A DNA stretch of 64,000 nucleotides from Curvibacter sp. CHRR-16 (GCF_018474005.1 NZ_JAHCSH010000007.1:1-64000); one strand, 5' to 3'; shown: positions 1 to 9,292, counted from the stretch's first letter. Notes: generated by a model not told the origin, from the sequence alone. A program made the numbers and translations.

Positions 1-99
1 CGAGTCATTGCAGATTGGATTGGTTTCTACAACCACCGGCGCCCACATCAGGCACTGGGGATGAAAACACCTGCTGAGGCCTACGCATTAGCAGCATGA
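1..99 (+). pseudogene. IS3-family transposase OrfB, C-terminal end (cut by window edge)
   Basis: The reading frame is open from base 1 and gives the typical end of an IS3-family DDE transposase, with the motif YNHRRPHQALG followed by a TPAEAY-like tail and a TGA stop at 97-99. Only 32 residues are in the window, so I cannot tell whether the full gene is intact. It belongs to the outermost element of a nested stack: its terminal repeat follows at once, and beyond that lies the interior of a different element on the other strand. Confidence 0.8.
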
Positions 100-122
100 C
101 CTGTGCAGTTTCCGCTGGGTCA
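100..122 (+). repeat. Right terminal inverted repeat of the first IS3 element
   Basis: The 23 bases right after the OrfB stop read, on the minus strand, TGACCCAGCGG..., a common IS3-family terminus. At base 123 the sequence changes abruptly to the interior of another transposase gene on the minus strand, which marks 122 as the element end. The partner end is outside the window, so a target duplication cannot be tested. Confidence 0.6.
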
Positions 123-327
123 ATACACGATAGCCAAACCGCCTGCGCTCAAGCGTGGTCTGTCGGATTCTCTCCTCAAGGCTGGCGTTGAGTGCACTGG
201 CCACGGGTGGGTGGCGGTAGCTGTCTCGGGATAGCCCCACAAGGCGGCAGGCGTTGCGTTCTGAGAGGTGGTGCTCCAGCACCATCATGCGCACTGCCTC
301 ACGCTTGTCTTGTGGGGCTAACGCTTT
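123..327 (-). pseudogene. IS3-family transposase OrfB, N-terminal fragment
   Basis: The frame that starts by -1 overlap with the OrfA end reads KALAPQDKREAVR and then the helix-turn-helix-like stretch typical of the OrfB start, including NACRLVGLSRDSYR and RRRFGYRVL. It is cut at base 123 by the end of the neighbouring insertion sequence, so the DDE catalytic core is missing. An intact IS3 element would make this protein by programmed -1 frameshifting from OrfA; here only about 68 residues remain. Confidence 0.75.
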
Positions 328-593
328 ACCCCGAAGACGCTCTTGAGCGCATGGATGTCCAAGTGCGCCTCGGCCAGTAGGCGCTTGAGTTTGGCGTTCT
401 CCGATTCAAGTTCGCGCAGGCGCTGGGCGTCCGAGACCTGCATGCCGCCGTACTTGGCACGCCACTTGTAAAACGTGGCCTGACTGAAGCCACCGCTGCG
501 GCACAGCTCGGGGATGACCATGCCCGCTTCGGCTTGGCGCAGAAAACCAATGATTTGCTCTTCGCTGAATCTGCTCTTCTTCATGTCCGTCAT
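318..593 (-). CDS. IS3-family transposase OrfA
   Basis: This 91-residue protein has the usual OrfA layout: an N-terminal helix-turn-helix (SRFSEEQIIGFLRQAEAG..., ATFYKW) and a leucine-zipper-like region (LRELESENAKLKRLLAEAHLD) ending in ALKSVFGVKR. OrfA binds the terminal repeats and supplies the N-terminus of the frameshifted OrfAB transposase. The gene looks intact but its OrfB partner is truncated after about 68 codons, so the element should not move by itself. The 59 bases upstream to the terminus at 652 would carry its promoter. Confidence 0.85.
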   Translation of the reverse strand: MTDMKKSRFSEEQIIGFLRQAEAGMVIPELCRSGGFSQATFYKWRAKYGGMQVSDAQRLRELESENAKLKRLLAEAHLDIHALKSVFGVKR

Positions 594-652
594 TCTCCTG
601 GGTTGACGGACTTCTCTCGTTTACCGTGGTAAGGCTGGCAGGGGGCAGGTCA

Positions 653-1667
653 AAACCTGTCGCGGCCATGGAGTTAGCGAGCCTACCTATTACAAATGGA
701 AAAGCCAGTTCTCGGGCATGACGGTGCCGCACCTGTCACAACTGCGTGAATTGCAGGATGAAAAAGTCCGTCTCAAGCGCATGTACGCTGAGCTAGCCTT
801 GATGCACAACGCCTTAAAGGATGTTGTGTGCGAAGCGCTAGCCAAAGCTCTGACCCCGCAGCGTCGCGAGATGGTTGTCCAATCACTGATGGCCGACCAC
901 GGTATGAGCCAGGACCGAGCCTGCAGTGCCAGCGGCATTGCCCGCTCCACGCTGCGCTACCAGCCTGTACCACGCGACGACTGCGGGGTTATCACCTTCA
1001 TTCAGAACCACATGGCACTGAACCCGCGCCATGGATTTGACCTGCTCTATGACAGCGCCCGCCACCAGAAACAGCTTTGGGGCAAGACAGTGCTGTGACG
1101 CGTGTACTGCCGAACCTGCCACGATGCGGCAAGAAGCGCCTGCCTGCACGAATCAAGCAGCCTCTGGAGACAGCGAGCCAGCCGAACCAGGGCTGGAGCT
1201 GCGACTTCATGTCCGATGTGCTGTGGTCAGGGCGGCGCTTCAGGACGTTCAACGTCATTGATGAATACAACCGGGAGGGGCTGCGTATTGAAATCGACAC
1301 AAGCTTGCCAGCAGCGAGAATGATACGTGCATTGAATGAATTGGTCAAAGTACGTGGAGCGCCGCAGTCCATTCGCTAGGACAACGGCCCCGAGTTCATC
1401 GCCCATGCATTGTCTAAATGGGCGCAATCCTAGGGCATTGCTCTCAACCATATCCAACCCGGAAAGCCTACGCAGAACGCCTATGTCGAAATATTCAACA
1501 AGACCTACCGAACTGAGGTGCTGGACTGCTACGTGTTTGATTCCCTGCAGGAAGTGCGTGATATGACCGAGGTCTGGCTGCACTGATACAACCACCAGCG
1601 ACCCCATGAGTCGCTGGGCCGTATTCCGCCGATCGAGTACCGTGTGAAACAATTGCCAAACCTCTAG
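653..1667 (+). pseudogene. Broken IS3-family transposase (copy A)
   Basis: The conceptual product covers the C-terminal half of OrfA and the whole OrfB, but it has a TGA at 1096-1098, a frameshift just after it, TAGs at 1377-1379 and 1431-1433, and a TGA at 1584-1586. The DDE pieces can still be read: CDFMSD, then DNGPEF directly after the first TAG, then [12 protein letters not shown]. Every lesion is also in copy B at the same relative place, so the decay came before the duplication or the copies have been homogenised. Confidence 0.85.
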
Positions 1668-1700
1668 TTCTGACTAGTTCAGGAATTCGAGGGGGCTTCA
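653..1700 (+). mobile_element. Decayed IS3-family element, copy A (5' truncated)
   Basis: Bases 653-1700 match 3025-4072 with a constant offset of 2372; I noticed one difference, a GTC/GCC codon near 766. The left part of the element is missing because the second IS ends at 652. The right terminal repeat TTCGAGGGGGCTTCA is present and ends at 1700. It lies in the same orientation as copy B, with galE between them. Confidence 0.85.
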
Positions 1701-1731
1701 CCGGGGCGATTCAGATTTCAAACCGCTCAGT

Positions 1732-2748
1732 TTATTCTGCTTTGAAACCATGGGGATTCATGGACTGCCAGCGCCATGTATCACGCATCATTACCTCTAG
1801 GTCACGCTTAGCCTTCCAACCCAGTTCACGCTCTGCTTTGCTTGGGTCTGCATAGCAAGTAGCAATATCACCTGGCCGACGCGGAGCCACACGATAAGGC
1901 ACTGGTCGGCCACTGGCCTTTTCAAAAGCACGCACTGCGTCCAGCACGCCATAGCCCCGCCCTGTCCCCAGATTCCATACGTGGGCACCGATATAGGTAT
2001 GTAAGGCCTCCAAGGCACACAAATGACCTTCTGCCAAATCCACCACGTGGATGTAGTCGCGCACTCCAGTGCCGTCTGGCGTGGGGTAGTCGTTACCGTA
2101 CACAGCCAATTCCGGCAGTTTGCCGACAGCCACCTGCGCAATATAAGGCAGCAGATTATTGGGAATATCATTCGGATCTTCGCCGATGAGGCCACTTTCA
2201 TGGGCACCCACTGGATTAAAGTACCGCAGTATGGCAATACGCCACTGGGAATCGGCCGCCGCTAAGCCCCGCAGTATGTCTTCCACCATCAGTTTGCTGC
2301 GACCATAGGGATTGGTGGGCTGGCTAACGGGACAAGTCTCTGCTACGGGCATTTGCGCCTGCTCACCATACACCGTGGCCGATGAGCTAAACACAAAGTT
2401 GAACACCCCCGCCTCAGCACATGCCTGCAGCAACACTTGACTGCCGTGGACATTGTTGTCGTAGTAGATCTGCGGTTGCGTCAAGCTTTCGCCTACCGAC
2501 TTGAGGGCCGCAAAGTGCAGCACGGTATCTATCGCATGGTCTGCCAACAAGCAGTCTAGTAGTACACGGTCACGAATGTCTCCGTGCACAAAGATCGGTG
2601 CCCGACCTGCCAGACGCGCAACCCGCGTGAGAGACTCGGCTGTGCTGTTGCAAAGGTTGTCCAACACAAGCACCTCAAAACCGGCTTGCAGCAGAGTAAG
2701 TGTCGTGTGAGAACCGATGTAGCCAGCACCGCCAGTGACAAGTATCAT
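1732..2748 (-). CDS. galE: UDP-glucose 4-epimerase
   Basis: This 338-residue protein, the same length as E. coli GalE, interconverts UDP-glucose and UDP-galactose with bound NAD and so supplies UDP-galactose for surface polysaccharides. The N-terminal Rossmann motif GGAGYIGSH, the SSSATVYGE segment and the catalytic YGRSK (Y-x3-K) are all intact. It is the only intact gene between two direct copies of a decayed IS3 element, with 31 bases on the downstream side before copy A ends. Its normal appearance and codon use suggest a resident gene that the insertion sequences have flanked, though movement as a cassette cannot be excluded. Confidence 0.95.
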   Translation of the reverse strand: MILVTGGAGYIGSHTTLTLLQAGFEVLVLDNLCNSTAESLTRVARLAGRAPIFVHGDIRDRVLLDCLLADHAIDTVLHFAALKSVGESLTQPQIYYDNNVHGSQVLLQACAEAGVFNFVFSSSATVYGEQAQMPVAETCPVSQPTNPYGRSKLMVEDILRGLAAADSQWRIAILRYFNPVGAHESGLIGEDPNDIPNNLLPYIAQVAVGKLPELAVYGNDYPTPDGTGVRDYIHVVDLAEGHLCALEALHTYIGAHVWNLGTGRGYGVLDAVRAFEKASGRPVPYRVAPRRPGDIATCYADPSKAERELGWKAKRDLEVMMRDTWRWQSMNPHGFKAE

Positions 2749-2789
2749 CTTTCTATCAGAGAATAATTAAGCAAATTAATTATCACATC

Positions 2790-2885
2790 CTAGACGATCA
2801 TATGGCTGTTTCGCAAATAAATGAGGGCGTCATGCCAAGCCTTCATCGCCTGCATAGGGGTTTTGCTCTTAAGTGAGGACTGTGC
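2790..2885 (-). pseudogene. IS481-type transposase, C-terminal remnant
   Basis: The minus strand reads SLKSKTPMQAMKAWHDA up to a TAG at 2790-2792, which is the characteristic C-terminal tail of IS481-type integrase-core transposases. The catalytic part of the same gene lies on the far side of IS copy B (4073-4472). About 40 codons that should join the two parts are absent, so target DNA was lost when, or after, the IS inserted. Confidence 0.6.
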
Positions 2886-4072
2886 TGAAGCCCCCTCGAA
2901 AACCTGAGCCAGCCGGAAGTAGAGAATTCCAACCAACGCAGTCTCTACATGAAGAAATCCAGATTCAGTGAAAGCCAGATTGTTGCCATCCTCAAGGAGG
3001 TCGAACTGGGAGCAAAGGTCGGCGAAACCTGTCGCGGCCATGGAGTTAGCGAGCCTACCTATTACAAATGGAAAAGCCAGTTCTCGGGCATGACGGTGCC
3101 GCACCTGTCACAACTGCGTGAATTGCAGGATGAAAAAGCCCGTCTCAAGCGCATGTACGCTGAGCTAGCCTTGATGCACAACGCCTTAAAGGATGTTGTG
3201 TGCGAAGCGCTAGCCAAAGCTCTGACCCCGCAGCGTCGCGAGATGGTTGTCCAATCACTGATGGCCGACCACGGTATGAGCCAGGACCGAGCCTGCAGTG
3301 CCAGCGGCATTGCCCGCTCCACGCTGCGCTACCAGCCTGTACCACGCGACGACTGCGGGGTTATCACCTTCATTCAGAACCACATGGCACTGAACCCGCG
3401 CCATGGATTTGACCTGCTCTATGACAGCGCCCGCCACCAGAAACAGCTTTGGGGCAAGACAGTGCTGTGACGCGTGTACTGCCGAACCTGCCACGATGCG
3501 GCAAGAAGCGCCTGCCTGCACGAATCAAGCAGCCTCTGGAGACAGCGAGCCAGCCGAACCAGGGCTGGAGCTGCGACTTCATGTCCGATGTGCTGTGGTC
3601 AGGGCGGCGCTTCAGGACGTTCAACGTCATTGATGAATACAACCGGGAGGGGCTGCGTATTGAAATCGACACAAGCTTGCCAGCAGCGAGAATGATACGT
3701 GCATTGAATGAATTGGTCAAAGTACGTGGAGCGCCGCAGTCCATTCGCTAGGACAACGGCCCCGAGTTCATCGCCCATGCATTGTCTAAATGGGCGCAAT
3801 CCTAGGGCATTGCTCTCAACCATATCCAACCCGGAAAGCCTACGCAGAACGCCTATGTCGAAATATTCAACAAGACCTACCGAACTGAGGTGCTGGACTG
3901 CTACGTGTTTGATTCCCTGCAGGAAGTGCGTGATATGACCGAGGTCTGGCTGCACTGATACAACCACCAGCGACCCCATGAGTCGCTGGGCCGTATTCCG
4001 CCGATCGAGTACCGTGTGAAACAATTGCCAAACCTCTAGTTCTGACTAGTTCAGGAATTCGAGGGGGCTTCA
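2886..4072 (+). mobile_element. IS3-family element, copy B (both ends present)
   Basis: This 1187-bp element has perfect 15-bp terminal inverted repeats, TGAAGCCCCCTCGAA at 2886-2900 and its complement at 4058-4072. It contains a decayed OrfA/OrfB gene. The flanks are GTGC on the left and GTTG on the right, so no target duplication is visible. It interrupts a minus-strand IS481-type transposase gene. Because both ends are intact it could in principle be moved in trans by a related transposase. Confidence 0.85.
2949..4039 (+). pseudogene. Broken IS3-family transposase OrfAB (copy B)
   Basis: The first 173 codons (2949-3470) are open and carry the OrfA helix-turn-helix (SESQIVAILKEVELGAKVGE), the zipper and then the OrfB start in the same frame, without the usual -1 shift. 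A TGA (3468-3470) stands where tryptophan is normal, followed by a small frameshift. The DDE core then continues with TAGs at 3749-3751 and 3803-3805 and a TGA at 3956-3958 before the natural end at 4039. The catalytic motifs remain recognisable, but no functional transposase can be made without repeated readthrough. Confidence 0.85.
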
Positions 4073-4472
4073 GTTGGTCTTGGGCGTTCGAGACTGTGTC
4101 AGGCGGCGCTCAATGCCCAAGACCTGACAAGAGTTGGTCAAACTCATGATTGCCCGTAGCTTGGCGTGCACAGCTTACAAATAGCCTGTTATTAAACTCC
4201 TTGCCGTTGTCGGTGAGTATCTTCTATATCCGTATAGAACAAGCCTTGTGCAGAGCATTCAAAAACAAACGTACAGCTTCGGCTATCTCATGGCTTTTGA
4301 CCTGCACAAACACCCAGCGTGTAGCCTTATCAATGGCCGCAAACAGATAGCGCCTGTTGGTTTCATCTGGCATCTGACGCAGATAGTTCACATCCACGTG
4401 CATAAAGCCTGGTTCGTAGCTATTGAAAGCTTGATAGGGGTCTTTAGGCTTGAGGGAGTTGAGGTTATCCAT
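4073..4472 (-). pseudogene. IS481-type transposase, catalytic-core remnant
   Basis: The minus strand encodes the integrase core of an IS481-type transposase: the first Asp in EPGFMHVDV, then DETNRRYLFAAIDKATRWVF, and the second Asp in LTDNGKEF. The N-terminal helix-turn-helix is missing; the recognisable part starts near 4472, next to the acnB terminator. A frameshift near 4115 separates EFDQLLSG from LGIERRLTQSRTPKTN. The catalytic Glu region was lost at the junction with IS copy B. Confidence 0.75.
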
Positions 4473-4487
4473 TCCGTCCTCACAACA

Positions 4488-4516
4488 AAAACGGCCCCGA
4501 AGGGCCGTTTTACATG
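4488..4516 (-). terminator. Intrinsic terminator of acnB
   Basis: A 10-bp perfect stem (AAAACGGCCC at 4488-4497 with GGGCCGTTTT at 4502-4511) closes a four-base loop. Read on the minus strand the stem ends in a run of T. It lies 23 bases after the acnB stop and so should end the mdh / CitE-like / acnB transcript. Confidence 0.85.
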
Positions 4517-4533
4517 GCTAGCCAAGAAGCAAC

Positions 4534-7125
4534 TCAGGCCACGGTCTTGGCGGTTTCTGCATACTCCTCGATCTGGTCGAAGTTCATGTAGCGGTACACA
4601 CTGGCCTTGTCGGCGTCGATGATGCCCATTTCCTTGAGGTATTCCTCTTTGGTGGGCAAGCGACCCAAGCGCGATGCGATGGCAGCCAACTCGGCAGACC
4701 CTAAGAACACATTGGTGTTCTTACCCAAACGGTTGGGGAAGTTGCGGGTCGAGGTGGATATGACGGTGGCCCCTTCACGCACTTGGGCTTGGTTGCCCAT
4801 GCACAGGCTGCAACCAGGCATTTCAGTGCGCGCACCAGCGGTGCCGAATGCAGCGTAATGGCCTTCTTTGATCAGCTCACTTTGGTCCATCTTGGTCGGT
4901 GGAGCGACCCACAGCTTGACCGGAATGTCACGCTGGCCGCCCAGCAGTTTGGCGGCGGCGCGGAAGTGACCGATGTTGGTCATGCACGAGCCGATGAAGG
5001 CCTCGTCGATCTTGGTGCCGGCGACGTCGGACAAGAACTTGGCATCATCCGGATCGTTGGGACAGCAGACGATGGGTTCCTTGATGTCAGCCAAATCGAT
5101 CTCGATGACGGCTGCGTACTCGGCATCCTTGTCGGCTTCCAGCAGGTCGGGCTTGGCCAACCAGGCTTCCACCTTCTCGATGCGGCGCTGCAAGGTTTTG
5201 GCGTCGGCATAACCGTCGGCGATCATGTTCTTCATCAGCACGACGTTGCTGGTGAGGTATTCCTTGATCGGCTCGGGGTTGAGCTTGATCGTGCAGCCTG
5301 CAGCAGAACGCTCGGCCGATGCGTCGGACAACTCAAACGCTTGCTCAACCTTCAGGTCTGGCAGACCTTCGATTTCCAAAATACGGCCCGAGAAGATGTT
5401 CTTCTTACCCGCTTTGGCCACGGTCAAAAGACCGGCTTTGATGGCGTACAGCGGAATGGCGTGCACCAAGTCGCGCAGTGTCACACCGGGTTGCAAATTA
5501 CCCTTGAAGCGCACCAAGACCGACTCGGGCATGTCCAGAGGCATCACGCCTGTTGCCGCGCCAAAGGCCACCAAGCCAGAACCGGCGGGGAACGAGATAC
5601 CGATGGGGAAACGGGTGTGGCTATCGCCACCAGTGCCCACGGTATCGGGCAACAGCAAACGGTTGAGCCAGCTGTGGATCACGCCGTCACCGGGGCGCAG
5701 GGCCACGCCGCCACGGTTGGAGATGAAAGCAGGCAGCTCGCGGTGGGTTTTCACATCCACAGGCTTGGGGTAGGCGGCAGTGTGGCAGAAGGACTGCATC
5801 ACCAAGTCAGCGCTAAAGCCCAAGCAGGCCAAGTCTTTCAACTCGTCACGGGTCATGGGGCCTGTGGTGTCCTGCGAGCCCACGGTGGTCATCTTGGGTT
5901 CGCAATACGTGCCGGGGCGAATGCCTTGGCCTTCGGGCATGCCGCACGCACGGCCGACCATTTTTTGTGCCAAGGTGAAACCCTTGCCACTGTCCTTGGG
6001 GGCCACAGGCAGGCGGAAAGCGGTAGAGGCTGGCAAGCCCAGGAATTCACGGGCCTTGGCGGTCAACGAACGGCCAATGATCAGGTTGATACGGCCACCA
6101 GCGCGCACTTCGTCCAGCAGCACATCGCTCTTGAGCTGGAACTCGGCGATGGTTTGACCGGCTTTGACGACCTTGCCGTCGTAGGGCAACACGTCCACCA
6201 CATCACCCATTTCGAGCTTGCTCACATCCACTTCAATGGGCAAAGAGCCAGAATCTTCTTGCGTGTTGAAGAAGATGGGCGCGATCTTGCCGCCCAAAGT
6301 CACACCGCCAAAGCGCTTGTTGGGCACAAAGGGGATGTCTTGGCCAGTGGCCCAGATCACGCTGTTGGTAGCGGATTTGCGACTGGAACCGGTGCCCACT
6401 ACGTCACCCACATACGCCACCAAGTGGCCTTTTTTCTTCAGGTCGTCGATGAACTGCATGGGGCCGCGCTTGCCATCTTCCTCGGGCTTGAAAGCCGCGT
6501 CGGGACGGGTGTTCTTGAGCATGGCCAAGTAGTGCAGCGGAATGTCGGGACGGCTCCACGCATCGGGTGCGGGAGACAGGTCGTCGGTATTGGTTTCACC
6601 GGGGACTTTGAAGACCGTGATGGTGATGCTCTTGGGCACTTCGGGACGGGTGGTGAACCACTCGGCATCGGCCCAGCTTTGAATCACTTCTTGGGCCTTG
6701 GCATTGCCTGCCTTGGCCTTGGTGGCCACATCGTTGAAGTAGTCGAACATCAGCAAGGTCTTTTTCAGACCTTCAGCAGCCACAGAGGCCACCTCGGCAT
6801 CGTCGAGCAGCTCGATCAGGGGGTGCACGTTGTAGCCACCCACCATGGTGCCCAGCAGCTCAGTGGCTTTGGCCTTGGAAACCAAGCCCACCTGAATGTC
6901 ACCGTGAGCGACAGCAGCCAAGAAGCTGGCTTTGACTTTGGCCGCATCGTCCACACCGGGAGGAACACGATGCGTCAGCAAGTCCAGCAAGAAGGCGTCT
7001 TCGCCAGCGGGAGGATTTTTGATCAGTTCGATCAGCTCGGCTACTTGCTTGGCATCCAGCGGCAGCGGTGGAATGCCCAATGCAGCGCGCTCGGCGGCAT
7101 GTTGGCGGTAGGCTTGCAGCATCAT
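4534..7125 (-). CDS. acnB: Aconitate hydratase B / 2-methylisocitrate dehydratase
   Basis: This 863-residue enzyme (E. coli AcnB has 865) isomerises citrate and isocitrate through a [4Fe-4S] cluster in the TCA cycle and can act on methylisocitrate. It has the AcnB order: HEAT-like N-terminus, swivel domain, then the catalytic domains. Cluster cysteines are visible in [11 protein letters not shown] and [10 protein letters not shown]. Two ATGs are adjacent at the start; with AAGGAG upstream the second (7122) has the better spacing. It is the last gene of a minus-strand set with mdh and a CitE-like gene, 34 bases after the latter. Confidence 0.97.
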   Translation of the reverse strand: MMLQAYRQHAAERAALGIPPLPLDAKQVAELIELIKNPPAGEDAFLLDLLTHRVPPGVDDAAKVKASFLAAVAHGDIQVGLVSKAKATELLGTMVGGYNVHPLIELLDDAEVASVAAEGLKKTLLMFDYFNDVATKAKAGNAKAQEVIQSWADAEWFTTRPEVPKSITITVFKVPGETNTDDLSPAPDAWSRPDIPLHYLAMLKNTRPDAAFKPEEDGKRGPMQFIDDLKKKGHLVAYVGDVVGTGSSRKSATNSVIWATGQDIPFVPNKRFGGVTLGGKIAPIFFNTQEDSGSLPIEVDVSKLEMGDVVDVLPYDGKVVKAGQTIAEFQLKSDVLLDEVRAGGRINLIIGRSLTAKAREFLGLPASTAFRLPVAPKDSGKGFTLAQKMVGRACGMPEGQGIRPGTYCEPKMTTVGSQDTTGPMTRDELKDLACLGFSADLVMQSFCHTAAYPKPVDVKTHRELPAFISNRGGVALRPGDGVIHSWLNRLLLPDTVGTGGDSHTRFPIGISFPAGSGLVAFGAATGVMPLDMPESVLVRFKGNLQPGVTLRDLVHAIPLYAIKAGLLTVAKAGKKNIFSGRILEIEGLPDLKVEQAFELSDASAERSAAGCTIKLNPEPIKEYLTSNVVLMKNMIADGYADAKTLQRRIEKVEAWLAKPDLLEADKDAEYAAVIEIDLADIKEPIVCCPNDPDDAKFLSDVAGTKIDEAFIGSCMTNIGHFRAAAKLLGGQRDIPVKLWVAPPTKMDQSELIKEGHYAAFGTAGARTEMPGCSLCMGNQAQVREGATVISTSTRNFPNRLGKNTNVFLGSAELAAIASRLGRLPTKEEYLKEMGIIDADKASVYRYMNFDQIEEYAETAKTVA

Positions 7126-7159
7126 TTTCTCCTTACAAAAAATCGGTCTTCAATCGTTT

Positions 7160-8206
7160 TTACGCGAAATAACTCTGGGCATGTGCGGGCATCACGCGTC
7201 CGCCATGGTGGGCGCGTTGCAGCACATGCCAAAAATAGCGGTAACTGGCCCTGTCATGCAGGCGACCCTGCACGGCAATAGGCGCCCAATCTGCCGCCTG
7301 CGCTATGCGCAGCACGTCAGCCGCTTGGGCAATCTCATCGTCACTGGGCGCAAAGGCCTGAACGATGGGTTCTATCTGGTCGGGATGGATGCTCCACATG
7401 CGGCTATAGCCCAATGCCCTATGGGCATGGCTGGCAGCGGCACGCAGCACATCGGGACGGCGAAACTCGGTCACCACGCAGTGCGACGGCACCTTGCCAT
7501 ACGCGTGGCAAGCACTGGCAATCTCCAGCTTGGCGCGCAGCACCAGGGGGTGGTGGAATTGATCCAGATCGGTCGAACCCAACCCCGCCACGCCCATGGC
7601 CGACTGGGGAATGGCTCCACCGTGGGCCGACACAAAATCCATCAAACCAAAGCTGACCGATTGCACGCGGGGATGGGCGGCAATCTCCCACACATGGCGC
7701 ACTGCCAGCGGGGACTCGATCAGCACATGCAGGGGCAAAGGCGCTGCCAAAACGGCACCTGCTGCAATCACAGCGGCATCGATATGCGCCACTGCCGTTT
7801 GCACGTCGCGCACCGACTCCACCTTGGGCACCATGACGTAGGCCAAGTGCCCGCCTACAGCCCCGACAATGGTCTGTACATCATGGGCAAAGGCCGGGTG
7901 ATCCAAGGCGTGCACCCGCACACCAATGCGAGGCACTTGCTCAATTGCTACAAATTCAGGAGCAGTCACAGCAGACTGGATAAGCTCTACAACGGTTTTT
8001 GCATGCCTAAGCTCATCCCCTACCGGCGCACCATCTTCGCAATCGAGCGTGACATCGAACACGCACACGCCCATGCGGGCCGCCCACTGCGCCTGCAATT
8101 GCAGGCTTTTTTCCATGCGCGCCGGAACGCCGCTGTAGTGGTCGCACACCGGCAAGACATGCGAGCCGCCTTGGGCTTGTAGCAGTACGTCTTGCGGATG
8201 GGTCAC
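7160..8206 (-). CDS. HpcH/HpaI aldolase / citrate lyase beta (CitE-like) family protein
   Basis: This 348-residue TIM-barrel protein has CitE family landmarks: LDCEDGAPVGDE near residue 55, RIGVRVHAL, the Mg-binding LIESPLAVRHVWEIAAH and SVSFGLMDFVSAHGG. Members cleave or thiolytically process malyl-CoA- or citramalyl-CoA-like substrates; the substrate here cannot be read from sequence. It starts with GTG and sits between mdh (25 bases) and acnB (34 bases), which suggests a role tied to C4/C6 acid metabolism. A short stretch before RIGVRV (bases about 7930-8010) looks like a dispersed repeat absorbed into the gene. Confidence 0.85.
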   Translation of the reverse strand: MTHPQDVLLQAQGGSHVLPVCDHYSGVPARMEKSLQLQAQWAARMGVCVFDVTLDCEDGAPVGDELRHAKTVVELIQSAVTAPEFVAIEQVPRIGVRVHALDHPAFAHDVQTIVGAVGGHLAYVMVPKVESVRDVQTAVAHIDAAVIAAGAVLAAPLPLHVLIESPLAVRHVWEIAAHPRVQSVSFGLMDFVSAHGGAIPQSAMGVAGLGSTDLDQFHHPLVLRAKLEIASACHAYGKVPSHCVVTEFRRPDVLRAAASHAHRALGYSRMWSIHPDQIEPIVQAFAPSDDEIAQAADVLRIAQAADWAPIAVQGRLHDRASYRYFWHVLQRAHHGGRVMPAHAQSYFA

Positions 8207-8231
8207 GCCAGCGGCTCCGGGTTGCTAGGGC

Positions 8232-9218
8232 TTACAGCAAGTGCTTGACGCCGTCTTTTTCGCCTTCGAGCTCAGCCAAAGTCTTGTTGATGCACTCTTG
8301 GCTGAAGGCATCGATAGGCAAGCCTTCGACGATTTTGTACTCGCCGTTGGCGCAGGTGACGGGGTAACCAAACATAACTTCCTTGGGAATACCGTATTCG
8401 CCATTGGAAGGAATGCCCATAGTGACCCACTTGCCGTTGGTGCCCAAGGCCCAGTCGCGCATGTGGTCGATGGCGGCGTTGGCAGCCGAAGCAGCCGAGG
8501 ACAGACCACGTGCAGCGATGATGGCGGCGCCACGCTTGCCGACGGTGGGCAAGAAGAAGTCGCGGTTCCAAACGTCGTCGTTGATGGTTTCTTTGACCGA
8601 CTTGCCGTTCACAGTGGCAAAGCGGTAGTCAGCGTACATGGTGGGAGAGTGGTTGCCCCAGACAGCCAGCTTCTCGATATCGCCCACAGCGCAACCAATC
8701 TTGGTGGCGATTTGGGACGCAGCGCGGTTGTGATCCAAACGCAGCATGGCGGTGAAATTCTTGGCTGGCAGATCGGGGGCCGACTTCATGGCGATGTAGG
8801 CGTTGGTGTTGGCAGGGTTGCCGACCACCAGCACCTTGACGTTGCGCGAAGCCACGGCATTGAGCGCCTTGCCTTGGGCGGTGAAAATTTGGGCGTTGGC
8901 GGCCAACAAGTCAGCACGTTCCATACCGGGACCACGGGGACGGGCGCCGACCAGCAAAGCGTAGTCAGTGTCTTTGAAAGCCGTCATGGGGTCGCTGTGC
9001 GCCTCGATGCCAGCCAGCAGCGGGAAAGCGCAGTCTTCCAATTCCATGATCACGCCCTTCAAGGCGTTTTGGGCTTTTTCATCGGGAATCTCGAGCAGTT
9101 GCAGGATGACGGGTTGATCCTTGCCCAGCATCTCGCCAGAGGCGATACGGAACAGCAGGGCGTAACCGATTTGACCAGCAGCGCCAGTAACGGCAACACG
9201 CACGGGTTTCTTGCTCAT
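8232..9218 (-). CDS. mdh: Malate dehydrogenase
   Basis: This 328-residue NAD-dependent enzyme oxidises malate to oxaloacetate in the TCA cycle. The N-terminal Rossmann fold ([19 protein letters not shown]), the substrate arginines in [14 protein letters not shown] and the catalytic histidine in [13 protein letters not shown] are all present, as in the cytosolic-type bacterial MDH. I chose the ATG at 9218 rather than the in-frame TTG at 9230, because GGAG lies at good distance before the ATG and [12 protein letters not shown] is the family start. It is the first gene of the mdh / CitE-like / acnB unit and diverges from a GntR regulator. Confidence 0.97.
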   Translation of the reverse strand: MSKKPVRVAVTGAAGQIGYALLFRIASGEMLGKDQPVILQLLEIPDEKAQNALKGVIMELEDCAFPLLAGIEAHSDPMTAFKDTDYALLVGARPRGPGMERADLLAANAQIFTAQGKALNAVASRNVKVLVVGNPANTNAYIAMKSAPDLPAKNFTAMLRLDHNRAASQIATKIGCAVGDIEKLAVWGNHSPTMYADYRFATVNGKSVKETINDDVWNRDFFLPTVGKRGAAIIAARGLSSAASAANAAIDHMRDWALGTNGKWVTMGIPSNGEYGIPKEVMFGYPVTCANGEYKIVEGLPIDAFSQECINKTLAELEGEKDGVKHLL

Positions 9219-9244
9219 GATGAACTCCAATGAATGAGTAGTAG

Positions 9245-9286
9245 GAATAACAGCGTAGAAGTGTACCTGCGAACGAATAACAGCGT
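9245..9286. repeat. Direct repeat GAATAACAGCGT x2 in the mdh-gntR promoter region
   Basis: The 12-mer occurs at 9245-9256 and 9275-9286, exactly 30 bases (about three helical turns) apart, between the mdh start and the gntR start. Such same-face spacing suits a regulator binding twice. Which protein binds is unknown. Confidence 0.5.
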
Positions 9287-9292
9287 CAATTT

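Larger units (their letters stand above)
123..652 (-). mobile_element. Second IS3-family element, truncated by the first
   Basis: This minus-strand element runs from a terminus at 652, where the minus strand begins TGACCTGCCCCC (bases 633-652), through an OrfA gene and into OrfB. OrfB breaks off at 123, exactly where the terminal repeat of the neighbouring element ends. At the other side, 653 is the first base shared with the intact-ended copy of a third IS at 2886-4072. So this element appears inserted in the third IS and was itself interrupted by the first. Confidence 0.65.

Noticed and set aside
2949-4039. Programmed readthrough or stop-codon recoding in the IS transposase
   Set aside because: Four internal stops of two kinds plus a frameshift, with no SECIS or slippery signal, are best explained by decay, and all other genes use the standard code.
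653-4072. A composite transposon carrying galE
   Set aside because: Copy A lacks its left end and both transposases are dead. There is no target duplication, and galE looks resident. The IS copies probably arrived around it, although trans-mobilisation of copy B cannot be excluded.
4783-7281. An 832-codon open frame on the plus strand opposite acnB
   Set aside because: It is His/Gly/Gln-rich with no recognisable fold and lies wholly antisense to a perfectly conserved acnB. Codon bias of the real gene keeps the opposite frame open.
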